From assembly GCA_024230095.1 (NCBI GenBank), contig JAAERS010000030.1:1-32005 (forward strand): 32,005 bases of DNA, read 5' to 3'. The stretch comes from Gammaproteobacteria bacterium (GTDB lineage Bacteria; Pseudomonadota; Gammaproteobacteria; Pseudomonadales; Balneatricaceae). Below are positions 24,916 through 32,005 of the stretch, one piece after another. The notes under the pieces are model-generated. The model saw nothing but the letters and a program-made list of their open reading frames with translations. It was not told the origin of the DNA and ran no database searches. Position numbers and translations under genes: made by a program. The first letter of the stretch is position 1; every line of letters starts with the position of its first letter.

Positions 24916-26253
24916 TTATTTATAACGTTTTACTGGGCTGTCCGCGTTTAATTGCTGCAAAGTATGTAGCTTTTCAGCTATTTTACCTTCTAAGCCCCTG
25001 CTACTTGGTTGATACAGCGCTAGCCCATCAAGTTCGGGTGGCAAATAGCTTTCTCCCGCTGCAAAAGCATTGATTTCGTCATGGGCGTAGCGGTAATCAG
25101 CACCGTGCCCCATCTCCTTTGCCAAGCTTGTTGGCGCATTGCGCAGGTGATTAGGCACTTCATAATCGGGCTCACTGCGCACTAAAGACATGGCGGCCTT
25201 AAATGCCACTTCAATGGCATTACTTTTAGGGGCACAAGCACAATAAACCGCCGCATGAGCGATTGCTCTATTACCTTCTGCGGGGCCGAGACGTTCAAAG
25301 GCCAACCAAGCATTGGTCGCCACTTCCAATGCTCTTGGGTCGGCATTACCAATATCTTCTGAGGCTATGGCAAGGATGCGCCGAGCTATGTATAAAGGTT
25401 CACAACCGCTGTCTAGCATGCGAGCCAACCAATATAAGGCAGCATCAGGGGCCGAACCACGCACGGATTTATGAAAAGCCGATATCTGGTCATAAAAAAT
25501 ATCCCCGCCTTTATCATAACGTCGGGGACTAGTTTGCAATACTTCTGCCAACAAATCTGTGGACAATTCGCCCGCTTGATCTTGGGCCAAATCACTGGCT
25601 ATTTCCAATAAATTAAGTAGGCGCCGGGCATCACCATCAGCGGCCTGTATCAACAATTTGGTGAAATCCTCAGACACTTTTAACGACAGCTTGCCTAAGC
25701 CCTTACTGGAATCTTTTAGCGTACGTTGTAAAAGCGCTGATAGGTCGCGTTCTTGCAAACTCTTTAACACATAAACGCGAGCCCGTGACATGAGTGCGTT
25801 ATTCAGCTCAAAAGCGGGATTTTCAGTGGTAGCGCCAATAAAAATAAATGTGCCATCTTCCACATAAGGCAAAAAGGCATCTTGTTGCGACTTGTTAAAT
25901 CGATGAACCTCATCCACAAACAAGACACTGTCACGCGCTGATTGAGCTTTAACCTGACGTGCCTCTTCAACCGCCGCGCGAATGTCTTTGACGCCAGACA
26001 TAACGGCTGAAAGCTTGATAAAATGGGCATTGGTTGTGGTACTGAGCAGGTTTGCCAAGGTTGTTTTGCCTACCCCTGGCGGGCCCCAGAGAATCATCGA
26101 GTGCAAGGATCCGCGACTGACCACCTGAGACAGGCTTTTGCCCTCACCCAACAAATGACTTTGACCCACGTATTCGCTCATGTCAAGGGGCCGCATACGT
26201 GCAGCTAACGGCTGGTAGCCACCTGCTAACTGGCTGCTAAATAAATCTTGCAT
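24916..26253 (-). CDS. rarA: RarA (MgsA), replication-associated recombination AAA+ ATPase
   Basis: RarA acts at stalled replication forks and interacts with single-strand-binding protein and RecA functions. The 445-aa protein is a clamp-loader-like AAA+ ATPase: Walker A GPPGVGKT (57-64), Walker [10 protein letters not shown] (111-119), sensor 1 in GATTENPAF, an arginine-finger stretch SRARV, then a helical tetramerisation domain with [17 protein letters not shown] and [14 protein letters not shown]. The ATG at 26253 lies 2 bp after the lolA stop, so translation is probably coupled. lolA-rarA-crcB-serS is a conserved order in many gammaproteobacteria. Length and domains are normal. Confidence 0.96.
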   Translation of the reverse strand: MQDLFSSQLAGGYQPLAARMRPLDMSEYVGQSHLLGEGKSLSQVVSRGSLHSMILWGPPGVGKTTLANLLSTTTNAHFIKLSAVMSGVKDIRAAVEEARQVKAQSARDSVLFVDEVHRFNKSQQDAFLPYVEDGTFIFIGATTENPAFELNNALMSRARVYVLKSLQERDLSALLQRTLKDSSKGLGKLSLKVSEDFTKLLIQAADGDARRLLNLLEIASDLAQDQAGELSTDLLAEVLQTSPRRYDKGGDIFYDQISAFHKSVRGSAPDAALYWLARMLDSGCEPLYIARRILAIASEDIGNADPRALEVATNAWLAFERLGPAEGNRAIAHAAVYCACAPKSNAIEVAFKAAMSLVRSEPDYEVPNHLRNAPTSLAKEMGHGADYRYAHDEINAFAAGESYLPPELDGLALYQPSSRGLEGKIAEKLHTLQQLNADSPVKRYK

Positions 26254-26255
26254 AG

Positions 26256-26903
26256 CTAACGCATATCTATAATGTCGGTATCATCGGGCACCTCAAATAC
26301 AAAGTGCTGTGATGATAAATTGGGGTTGGCAATTAGATTCTGAAAATGCATCGCTGTTTTTTGTTCAAGGGTATCAACAATTTGCATTTGTGTTAGCGTT
26401 TGGTGTTGAAAATACAGGCGGATATTAGCATACAAACTTTCCTCATCCTTAGGTGTCAGCTCAAATTGCTGAATGCCTTTTTTGCCCTCATATAAGACCA
26501 CATTGAATTGTTCACCAATTGCCTGATTATCACCGCTAAGCAGTAATGCGGGGGTGGCCGTTGAACGAGTATCCAATTGTTGTACCGTAACCTGCTCCAA
26601 ATCGGGGTCGTAGATCCATACTTGTTGGCCATCACTGACAATTGTCTGGGCAAAAGGGTCTTGTGTTTGCCAATAAAAACGATTGGGCTGCTGCAGTTGC
26701 ATGCGGCCCTGAGTTTCCTGCAGACGACTGCCGCTCGCATCGAGTAAATATTGTACAAAATCAGCTTCTAAAGCCTGAAACTGGCCTAACTTTTCAGTTA
26801 ATTTTTGGGCCGCTGTGGCGGCTGACAGTGGCTGTGCGACAAGACCCAGTGAGATGCCAATAATAGCAAACAGTACCCTGGGTATATTCAAAATTGCTGG
26901 CAT
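26256..26903 (-). CDS. lolA: LolA, periplasmic lipoprotein carrier
   Basis: LolA accepts lipoproteins from the LolCDE complex at the inner membrane and delivers them to LolB at the outer membrane. The 215-aa protein begins with a signal peptide (hydrophobic stretch about 9-24, probable cleavage near LSAA, residues 26-29) and continues with the half-barrel fold: LGQFQALEADFVQY, QGRMQLQQPNRFYW, SDGQQVWIYDPDLEQV and a C-terminal strand. It lies 2 bp after ftsK and 2 bp before rarA, in a tight operon. Length is normal once the signal peptide is removed. Confidence 0.96.
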   Translation of the reverse strand: MPAILNIPRVLFAIIGISLGLVAQPLSAATAAQKLTEKLGQFQALEADFVQYLLDASGSRLQETQGRMQLQQPNRFYWQTQDPFAQTIVSDGQQVWIYDPDLEQVTVQQLDTRSTATPALLLSGDNQAIGEQFNVVLYEGKKGIQQFELTPKDEESLYANIRLYFQHQTLTQMQIVDTLEQKTAMHFQNLIANPNLSSQHFVFEVPDDTDIIDMR

Positions 26904-26905
26904 GA

Positions 26906-29500
26906 TTAGCCCCTAACTGGCGGTGGTGCGATGACTTCACGGCTACCATTGTGTGCTTGGCTGGTTATAACACCAGCGGCTTCCATAGCTTCAATCATGC
27001 GCGCCGCGCGGTTATAGCCTATCTTAAACTTACGCTGCACGGACGAAATAGAGGCTTTTCTAGTTTCAGTAACAAAAGCCACAGCCTCATCATATAGTTG
27101 GTCCATTTCGTCTTCATAATCACCACCATTTGCCGCCCCAAGTGATCCCGATTCCTGATCGTAAGATCCGTCAGTAATAGCATCGACAAAGTTTGGACTC
27201 CCCCTCTTCTTCCAGTCTTCTACGACACGATGCACTTCGTCGTCATCCACAAATGCTCCATGTACGCGCTCTGGTACGCTCTTACCCGCTGGGAGGTACA
27301 GCATATCCCCATGACCAAGCAGACTCTCTGCACCGCCTTGATCAAGAATTGTCCGGGAATCAATTTTAGAACTAACCTGAAAAGCAATGCGGGTAGGCAC
27401 GTTGGCTTTAATTAGCCCCGTTATGACATCAACAGAAGGGCGTTGCGTTGCCAAGATTAAATGGATACCTGCTGCGCGAGCTTTTTGCGCGATACGAGCA
27501 ATAAGTTCTTCAACCTTTTTACCAACAATCATCATCATGTCGGCAAATTCGTCCACTATCACTACGATATAAGGAAATTCCTCTAGATCAGGTCGATCTT
27601 CGGGCATCTCTCCAGCCAGTTCATCAGGCTGCCAAGTGGGGTCTGGTATGCTAGCGCCATTGGCACTGGCCGTGTTAATTTTCATGTTGTATCCAGCGAT
27701 ATTACGTACACCTTGAGAAGCCATTATTTTGTAACGTCGCTCCATTTCAGCGACACACCAGCGTAAGCCTCCTGCGGCTTCTTTCATGTCAGTGATAACT
27801 GGGGTTAATAGGTGAGGTATGCCATCGTAAATTGACAGTTCTAACATTTTAGGGTCAACCAACAACAAACGCACCTGATCTGGTGTCGATTTTAACAACA
27901 AGCTGATTATCATCGCATTGACACCCACAGACTTGCCTGAACCGGTAGTGCCGGCAACCAATAAATGTGGCATTTTTCCCAAGTCTACAACGACAGGTTT
28001 GCCCGCAATGTCATTGCCTAACCCCATGGTTAAGGGACTACTCGATGTTTGATAGGTTTTACTACCGATCACCTCACTGATACGTACCATTTCACGGTGT
28101 TGATTTGGAATTTCAATACCTATAACTGACTTGCCAGCAATAACCTCAACCACACGCACACTTAGGACCGCCATGGAACGTGCTAAGTCTTTTGCCAGGT
28201 TACTAATTTTGCTGACTTTAGTACCGGGTGCTGGCTGAATTTCAAACCGAGTGATAACTGGCCCTGGATTAACTTCCACCACTTCTGCAATGACCCCAAA
28301 GTCCATTAGCTTTGATTCTAATAATTCACTCATTTGCTCAAGTTCTTGCTTGCTTACCCCAGGATTTAAGCTAGCTTCTGGTGGGTCTAGCAGACTAACC
28401 GGAGGGCATTGCTTACTTTTCACAGCCTTACCGTCTTGGGTGGCAGATGAATCTCCCGTATCTTGCTTGTGAGTTTTTTCCAAGGGTACAATTTTCACAT
28501 CCCGCTTATGCGACTGAGCCGCGCTTGGACTTGGTATGTCCTTGGCAGGAGCTGCTTTAGCGGCCGGCTTTGGGGCTGGTGTTTTGGGCTCGGTGGTAAC
28601 ATTTTTTGCCTGAGTAGTCTTGGGACGCCGTGGTTTTTCGTCTAAAGCAGACAAAACATCCTCATCGCTAATGCCTGACGATTCTGTTTGAGTAAACAAT
28701 TCAGCTGTGCGGCCAACCTGTACATTTTGTATAACCGCCGCATTTTTTGGTTGACGGCTAAATAATCGTTTCCATAGGGCTGATAGTGATCTAGCGCGTT
28801 TAGGCGGGTTTGAAGATTGAGTTTGGGGCGCTGGCGTTGATTTGGATTTTGGCTTAGTCCTGGCCATAGCCAATTCCATAGCATCTTTATCAACAAACAG
28901 GTTGCGCCATAAAGAACGAGAGTAGTATTCCAGTTTACTCCCCGTATGCTCAGTGATCCGCCCCCAATTCAAGGCCAGCAAATGACTTATGGCGAGGAAA
29001 GTAACGGTTAACAATAATAGATTAGCACCAACTAGACCAAAAGCTTGAACCAAAGGCAGGGCTAAATTAGCACCTACCACCCCGCCGCTGCCACGAGGAT
29101 AAGAGAGCAGGCTATTATCAATATGAATGGCCACTAAGGTACTGGCCGCTAACAAAACAAAAATCAAAGCGATCAGCTTGTATAATGTATAGCCTTTAAT
29201 ATCGTTTTTGAGACCGATCAATTGCACTAGATTACGCACCAGTAATACGATGGGCAGTATAAAGGCCACGGCACCAAATAGCAGAAATAGCAAACTAGCC
29301 AAGCCTGAGCCGAGCCGGCCCCCATGGTTGTTGACAGTCGGTGTGTCACTGGCCTTAATGAAGCTTGGGTCCAAGGGATCATAACTCGCCAGTGAAATTA
29401 TTAAGTAAAGGCCGATGGCCAGCCACAATAAACGAAAACCGTACCAACTGTATCGTTGATATAGGCTCTCTAGATTGAAAGAGGTTTTCACCTTAGTCAC
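26906..29500 (-). CDS. ftsK: FtsK, cell-division DNA translocase
   Basis: FtsK is anchored at the division septum and pumps chromosome DNA toward dif, activating XerCD to resolve dimers. The 864-aa protein has about four N-terminal transmembrane helices (within 18-180), a Pro/Lys/Ala-rich linker (about 210-370), then the motor: Walker A GTTGSGKS (517-524), Walker B with IVVIVDEFADMMM, and the C-terminal winged-helix gamma domain (VQRKFKIGYNRAARMIEAM) that reads KOPS sequences. It is close in size to the Pseudomonas protein and shorter than E. coli FtsK (1329) because of the short linker. The start is GTG at 29500, with GAGGAA 6 nt upstream. It heads ftsK-lolA-rarA. Confidence 0.97.
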   Translation of the reverse strand: MTKVKTSFNLESLYQRYSWYGFRLLWLAIGLYLIISLASYDPLDPSFIKASDTPTVNNHGGRLGSGLASLLFLLFGAVAFILPIVLLVRNLVQLIGLKNDIKGYTLYKLIALIFVLLAASTLVAIHIDNSLLSYPRGSGGVVGANLALPLVQAFGLVGANLLLLTVTFLAISHLLALNWGRITEHTGSKLEYYSRSLWRNLFVDKDAMELAMARTKPKSKSTPAPQTQSSNPPKRARSLSALWKRLFSRQPKNAAVIQNVQVGRTAELFTQTESSGISDEDVLSALDEKPRRPKTTQAKNVTTEPKTPAPKPAAKAAPAKDIPSPSAAQSHKRDVKIVPLEKTHKQDTGDSSATQDGKAVKSKQCPPVSLLDPPEASLNPGVSKQELEQMSELLESKLMDFGVIAEVVEVNPGPVITRFEIQPAPGTKVSKISNLAKDLARSMAVLSVRVVEVIAGKSVIGIEIPNQHREMVRISEVIGSKTYQTSSSPLTMGLGNDIAGKPVVVDLGKMPHLLVAGTTGSGKSVGVNAMIISLLLKSTPDQVRLLLVDPKMLELSIYDGIPHLLTPVITDMKEAAGGLRWCVAEMERRYKIMASQGVRNIAGYNMKINTASANGASIPDPTWQPDELAGEMPEDRPDLEEFPYIVVIVDEFADMMMIVGKKVEELIARIAQKARAAGIHLILATQRPSVDVITGLIKANVPTRIAFQVSSKIDSRTILDQGGAESLLGHGDMLYLPAGKSVPERVHGAFVDDDEVHRVVEDWKKRGSPNFVDAITDGSYDQESGSLGAANGGDYEDEMDQLYDEAVAFVTETRKASISSVQRKFKIGYNRAARMIEAMEAAGVITSQAHNGSREVIAPPPVRG

Positions 29501-29605
29501 TAATCGTTCCTCAATGCTGAGTCGAGTCTTACATACTTACTGCTTATAAAACTGTCCGGTGAAGACTTTTGCTAAACAGTATTAAGCGAAGACCATTTAA
29601 AATAA

Positions 29606-29611
29606 ATTATA
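29606..29611 (-). promoter_or_regulatory. Possible -10 element for ftsK
   Basis: A perfect TATAAT on the minus strand lies about 105 bp before the ftsK GTG. No good -35 is present at 16-18 bp. The rest of the 281-bp gap to the next gene is AT-rich, with no other gene seen. Confidence 0.35.
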
Positions 29612-29781
29612 CACATCCCACCTAATAGTTGCTTATCTTAAAAGCAAATCTGATAAAAAAGTGGTGCTTTTTACCAACCTCACCAATCGAATCGTGTTTT
29701 TGCCCCTAATGTGGGTTTTATCCCATGATACGAAGTAATATACTGTAGCGTAGCGTGTGTATAAAAAAGTACTGGTAAATT

Positions 29782-30630
29782 ATGACTAATGCAATTGCTG
29801 ACTATGCCGAACGTTCAAATAGAATATTGACCTTTATGCTGGGTGAGACTCGATTTGCCATTGATATCACTAGCATCTTATCAATTGCAGATGACTTTAA
29901 TAAACTGGAGCAATCTAGCAATCATCAAGATGCTTTTCTAGGCTATTTGTACTACCGCAACAAGCCAGTTAATACCTTTGAAATATCGACCTTACTTGGC
30001 CGACAGTCAAACCGCCAACAATTGACTAGTACTATTGAGGCCCTGGAGCAAGCAGAACAAGACCACAGACAGTGGGTGCAAGCTCTTGAAGCCTCATTAT
30101 ACAACGACAGTCCCTTTGAATTGGCGCGTTCCGCCAGTGAGTGTGAATTTAATAATTGGCTAACGGATCAAATAGACCTTGCAGACCATACCACGCTTCC
30201 TCTTTTACAACGTTTTAGCGACCCCCATAGCGAGCTCCACGCCTTAGCGGACAAACTATTTAGTATTAGTAAAATCAAGGGCAGCGAAGCCGCAATGAAA
30301 GAGCTACGGACGGCCAAACGCGGACTCATTAACGAAAACGCAAGGCTGTTTAAATATGCTCAAGAGCAACTCAAATCGTCAGTTCATCCCTTGGTGCTTT
30401 ATATTACCCGCGATGGCGTGACACCTTGGTTCGCCTTGATCTTGGATAGCATGGACGACATTGTGGCCTATGAAGACGAGCAATTTACTCAACTACGAGA
30501 ATACAATTTCAAGGACACACAAGCGGCTATGAACGATCCAGTTTATGGCTATATTCATAACCCAGACGTCAACGAACAAGATTGTTTGATCTTGTCTGCA
30601 GAGCGCTTGGCACAACTCATACTTCACTAA
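29782..30630 (+). CDS. CheW-like protein with an inserted CZB zinc-binding domain
   Basis: CheW proteins couple chemoreceptors to the CheA kinase; CZB domains bind zinc and respond to zinc or oxidants such as hypochlorous acid. The 282-aa protein appears to be a CheW fold split in two: first part about 12-75 (RILTFMLGETRFAIDI, then FEISTLLGR), second part about 196-282 (PWFALILDSMDDIVAYED, then DCLILSAERLAQLI). Between them lies a CZB-like helical bundle (about 80-190) with His95 in HRQW, Cys121 in CEFNNW, and His149 and His153 in HSELH, the expected three-His, one-Cys ligand set. No other chemotaxis gene is nearby. The ATG at 29782 has a weak ribosome binding site. A TATACT at 29739-29744 may be its -10. 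It occupies the place where Pseudomonas-type genomes carry trxB. Its partner kinase or receptor is unknown. Confidence 0.72.
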   Translation: MTNAIADYAERSNRILTFMLGETRFAIDITSILSIADDFNKLEQSSNHQDAFLGYLYYRNKPVNTFEISTLLGRQSNRQQLTSTIEALEQAEQDHRQWVQALEASLYNDSPFELARSASECEFNNWLTDQIDLADHTTLPLLQRFSDPHSELHALADKLFSISKIKGSEAAMKELRTAKRGLINENARLFKYAQEQLKSSVHPLVLYITRDGVTPWFALILDSMDDIVAYEDEQFTQLREYNFKDTQAAMNDPVYGYIHNPDVNEQDCLILSAERLAQLILH

Positions 30631-30644
30631 ATAAGTATATTTTA

Positions 30645-31343
30645 ATGCCCTTGTACCAACTGCGGGCCGACAGTATTGCCTTCCCTCCAATTAACGAAGC
30701 TCTCGAAGAGCCGGCTGGTTTGTTAGCTATGGGGGGCGACCTGTCGGTTGAGCGACTAATTAATGCCTACCAAAGCGGTATATTTCCATGGTATAGCGAA
30801 GGCGAACCTATTTTATGGTGGGCGCCAATGCCACGTATGGTTTTAGCGCCAGAGCAGGTGCGCATATCTCGTAGCATGATGAAATTTATGCGTAAACAAA
30901 CCTACGAGGTAACCTATGATTGTGCTTTTCAACAGGTTATCAAGCAATGTGCAAAGACTCTGAGAAAGGGGCAACCTGAATCCAGTGCCACATGGATTTT
31001 ACCCGACATGCAAATCGCATATACGCGGTTATTTGACGCGGGTTATGCCCACAGCATCGAAGTTTGGGATGGGCCCACCTTAGTAGGTGGCTTGTATGGG
31101 GTAGCTATCGGTAAGTTATTTTTTGGTGAATCCATGTTTAGCCATCGTAGCAACGCTTCCAAACTGGCCTTTATTAGGCTTGCTGGCCTACTAACTAAGT
31201 GGCAATTCGAACTCATTGACTGTCAGCTTCCAACAGACCATTTGGTCAGTTTAGGCGCCCAAGAAATCGGTTTAAGCAAATTCCAAGAGTACCTTAATAG
31301 CAATAACCAATGCGGTTTAGGTAGCCATTGGGATGCTTGCTAG
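30645..31343 (+). CDS. aat: Leucyl/phenylalanyl-tRNA--protein transferase
   Basis: Aat moves Leu or Phe from its tRNA to the N-terminal Arg or Lys of proteins, creating N-degrons recognised by ClpS and ClpAP. From ATG 30645 the protein has 232 aa (E. coli 234); a longer frame starting inside the preceding gene lacks family character. The signature GIFPWYSEGEPILWW (45-59) is present, and AWGESMFS-like FFGESMFS and the FIRLAGLLTKWQFELIDCQ segment match the catalytic domain. It starts 14 bp after the CheW-CZB gene and 14 bp before bpt, so the three may be one transcript. Another N-degron transferase, bpt, follows. Confidence 0.96.
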   Translation: MPLYQLRADSIAFPPINEALEEPAGLLAMGGDLSVERLINAYQSGIFPWYSEGEPILWWAPMPRMVLAPEQVRISRSMMKFMRKQTYEVTYDCAFQQVIKQCAKTLRKGQPESSATWILPDMQIAYTRLFDAGYAHSIEVWDGPTLVGGLYGVAIGKLFFGESMFSHRSNASKLAFIRLAGLLTKWQFELIDCQLPTDHLVSLGAQEIGLSKFQEYLNSNNQCGLGSHWDAC

Positions 31344-31357
31344 TATAGGCTATAGGC

Positions 31358-32005
31358 ATGGATGAAAAACTGCTTAGTCAACTTATCTTCTTCCCCACTC
31401 CTGACTCGGTATGCAGTTACCTACCAGAGCGGGAATCGCGTTCTGTGTTTTTGCACCCAGACCAATCTTTAGATCATAACCTATATAACCAATTGAACCT
31501 GCTTGGTTTTCGGCGCAGTGGCAACCACCTATACCGTCCTTGGTGTGAGGGTTGCCAAGCGTGTAGATCAGTGCGTGTTAAAACTGCCAAATTTGTCATG
31601 TCACGTAATCAACGCAAAGTAATCAAGCGTAATATGGACCTAAAAATTGAGTGGTGTCTTCCTGAAGCAAGTGATGAATACTATCAGTTGTATAAAATAT
31701 ATATAGAGCAAAGACATCAAGATGGCGATATGTATCCACCCTCAAAAGAACAGTTTAAATCCTTTCTTTGCCAGCCGCCTGCCGGCATTGATAACCGATT
31801 TTTGTCTTTTAGGCAAAACGATAAATTACTGGCTGTGGCTGTAGTTGACTTCCTTTCTGATGGCATTTCAGCCATTTACACATTTTATGATCCCTCTGAA
31901 GATGCGCGCAGTTTAGGCAAACTGGCCATTTTGTGGATGATTAACTGGGCACAAAAACAGCAGTTTCCCCACGTTTATCTAGGATATTGGATAGATGATT
32001 GCCGA
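31358..32005 (+). CDS. bpt: Aspartate/glutamate leucyltransferase, 3' end beyond the window
   Basis: Bpt transfers Leu from tRNA to N-terminal Asp or Glu, feeding the same degradation route as Aat. The ATG at 31358 has ATAGGC just upstream. The reading frame stays open for 216 codons to the window edge, with the family's remaining 20 or so residues cut off. The N-terminal domain contains YRPWCEGCQACRSVRV with Cys63, Cys66 and Cys69, and the GNAT-like catalytic domain shows FYDPSEDARSLGK and YLGYWIDDCR near the edge, all typical of Bpt/Ate enzymes. It lies 14 bp after aat, the standard pair in proteobacteria. The choice of Bpt over arginyltransferase Ate follows the proteobacterial pattern rather than any single residue. 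Confidence 0.9.
   Translation, partial: MDEKLLSQLIFFPTPDSVCSYLPERESRSVFLHPDQSLDHNLYNQLNLLGFRRSGNHLYRPWCEGCQACRSVRVKTAKFVMSRNQRKVIKRNMDLKIEWCLPEASDEYYQLYKIYIEQRHQDGDMYPPSKEQFKSFLCQPPAGIDNRFLSFRQNDKLLAVAVVDFLSDGISAIYTFYDPSEDARSLGKLAILWMINWAQKQQFPHVYLGYWIDDCR

Noticed and set aside
29655-29672. AAAAAG-tggtg-CTTTTT as a terminator upstream of the CheW-CZB gene
   Set aside because: The stem is almost all A-T pairs, with no gene ending before it on either strand; ftsK and the CheW-CZB gene diverge from this gap.

Overview
The window reads as core chromosome of a gammaproteobacterium, probably marine or aquatic and outside the enterics. Protein families and gene order resemble the Pseudomonas/Cellvibrionales part of the class: tig-clpP-clpX-lon-hupB-ppiD, yccA-tusDCBE and ftsK-lolA-rarA-crcB-serS. 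Base composition looks even and moderate. I see no rRNA, tRNA, CRISPR array, insertion sequence or transposase, so taxonomy rests on protein resemblance alone.

Layout. Positions 458-9115 (+) form a protein quality-control block: trigger factor, ClpP, ClpX, Lon, HU and PpiD. Most units end in clear intrinsic terminators, lon has a sigma-32-like promoter and hupB a very good sigma-70 promoter. Purine salvage hpt (-) and propionyl-CoA synthetase prpE (+) follow, divergently arranged. Next on + come a small unrecognised gene, uvrC, pgsA and a GacA/UvrY-type response regulator, which here sits after pgsA. From 15475 to 18838 lies a more accessory stretch: a DMT-family transporter (-), an isolated homoprotocatechuate 2,3-dioxygenase gene hpaD (+), a GST (-), an XRE regulator (+) and an unlisted 48-codon membrane-peptide gene (-). 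Core functions resume with ahcY and hspQ (-), yccA and the tusDCBE 2-thiouridine relay (+), then serS, crcB, rarA, lolA and ftsK (-). The window closes with a CheW-type protein carrying an inserted zinc-binding domain, followed by aat and the 5' part of bpt (+).

How the genes fit together. ClpXP, Lon, trigger factor and PpiD handle folding and turnover. Aat and Bpt attach leucine to protein N-termini, marking substrates for the Clp system, and HspQ is reported to modulate Lon in enterics, so protein turnover recurs across the window. FtsK, LolA, RarA and SerS form the conserved division/envelope/translation group.

The least ordinary observations are: the 48-codon membrane peptide at 18692-18838, with its own extended -10 promoter, Shine-Dalgarno and shared terminator; the CheW fold split by a CZB zinc-binding domain at 29782-30630; the orphan hpaD next to operator-like palindromes; and a terminator directly abutting the tusD start codon.
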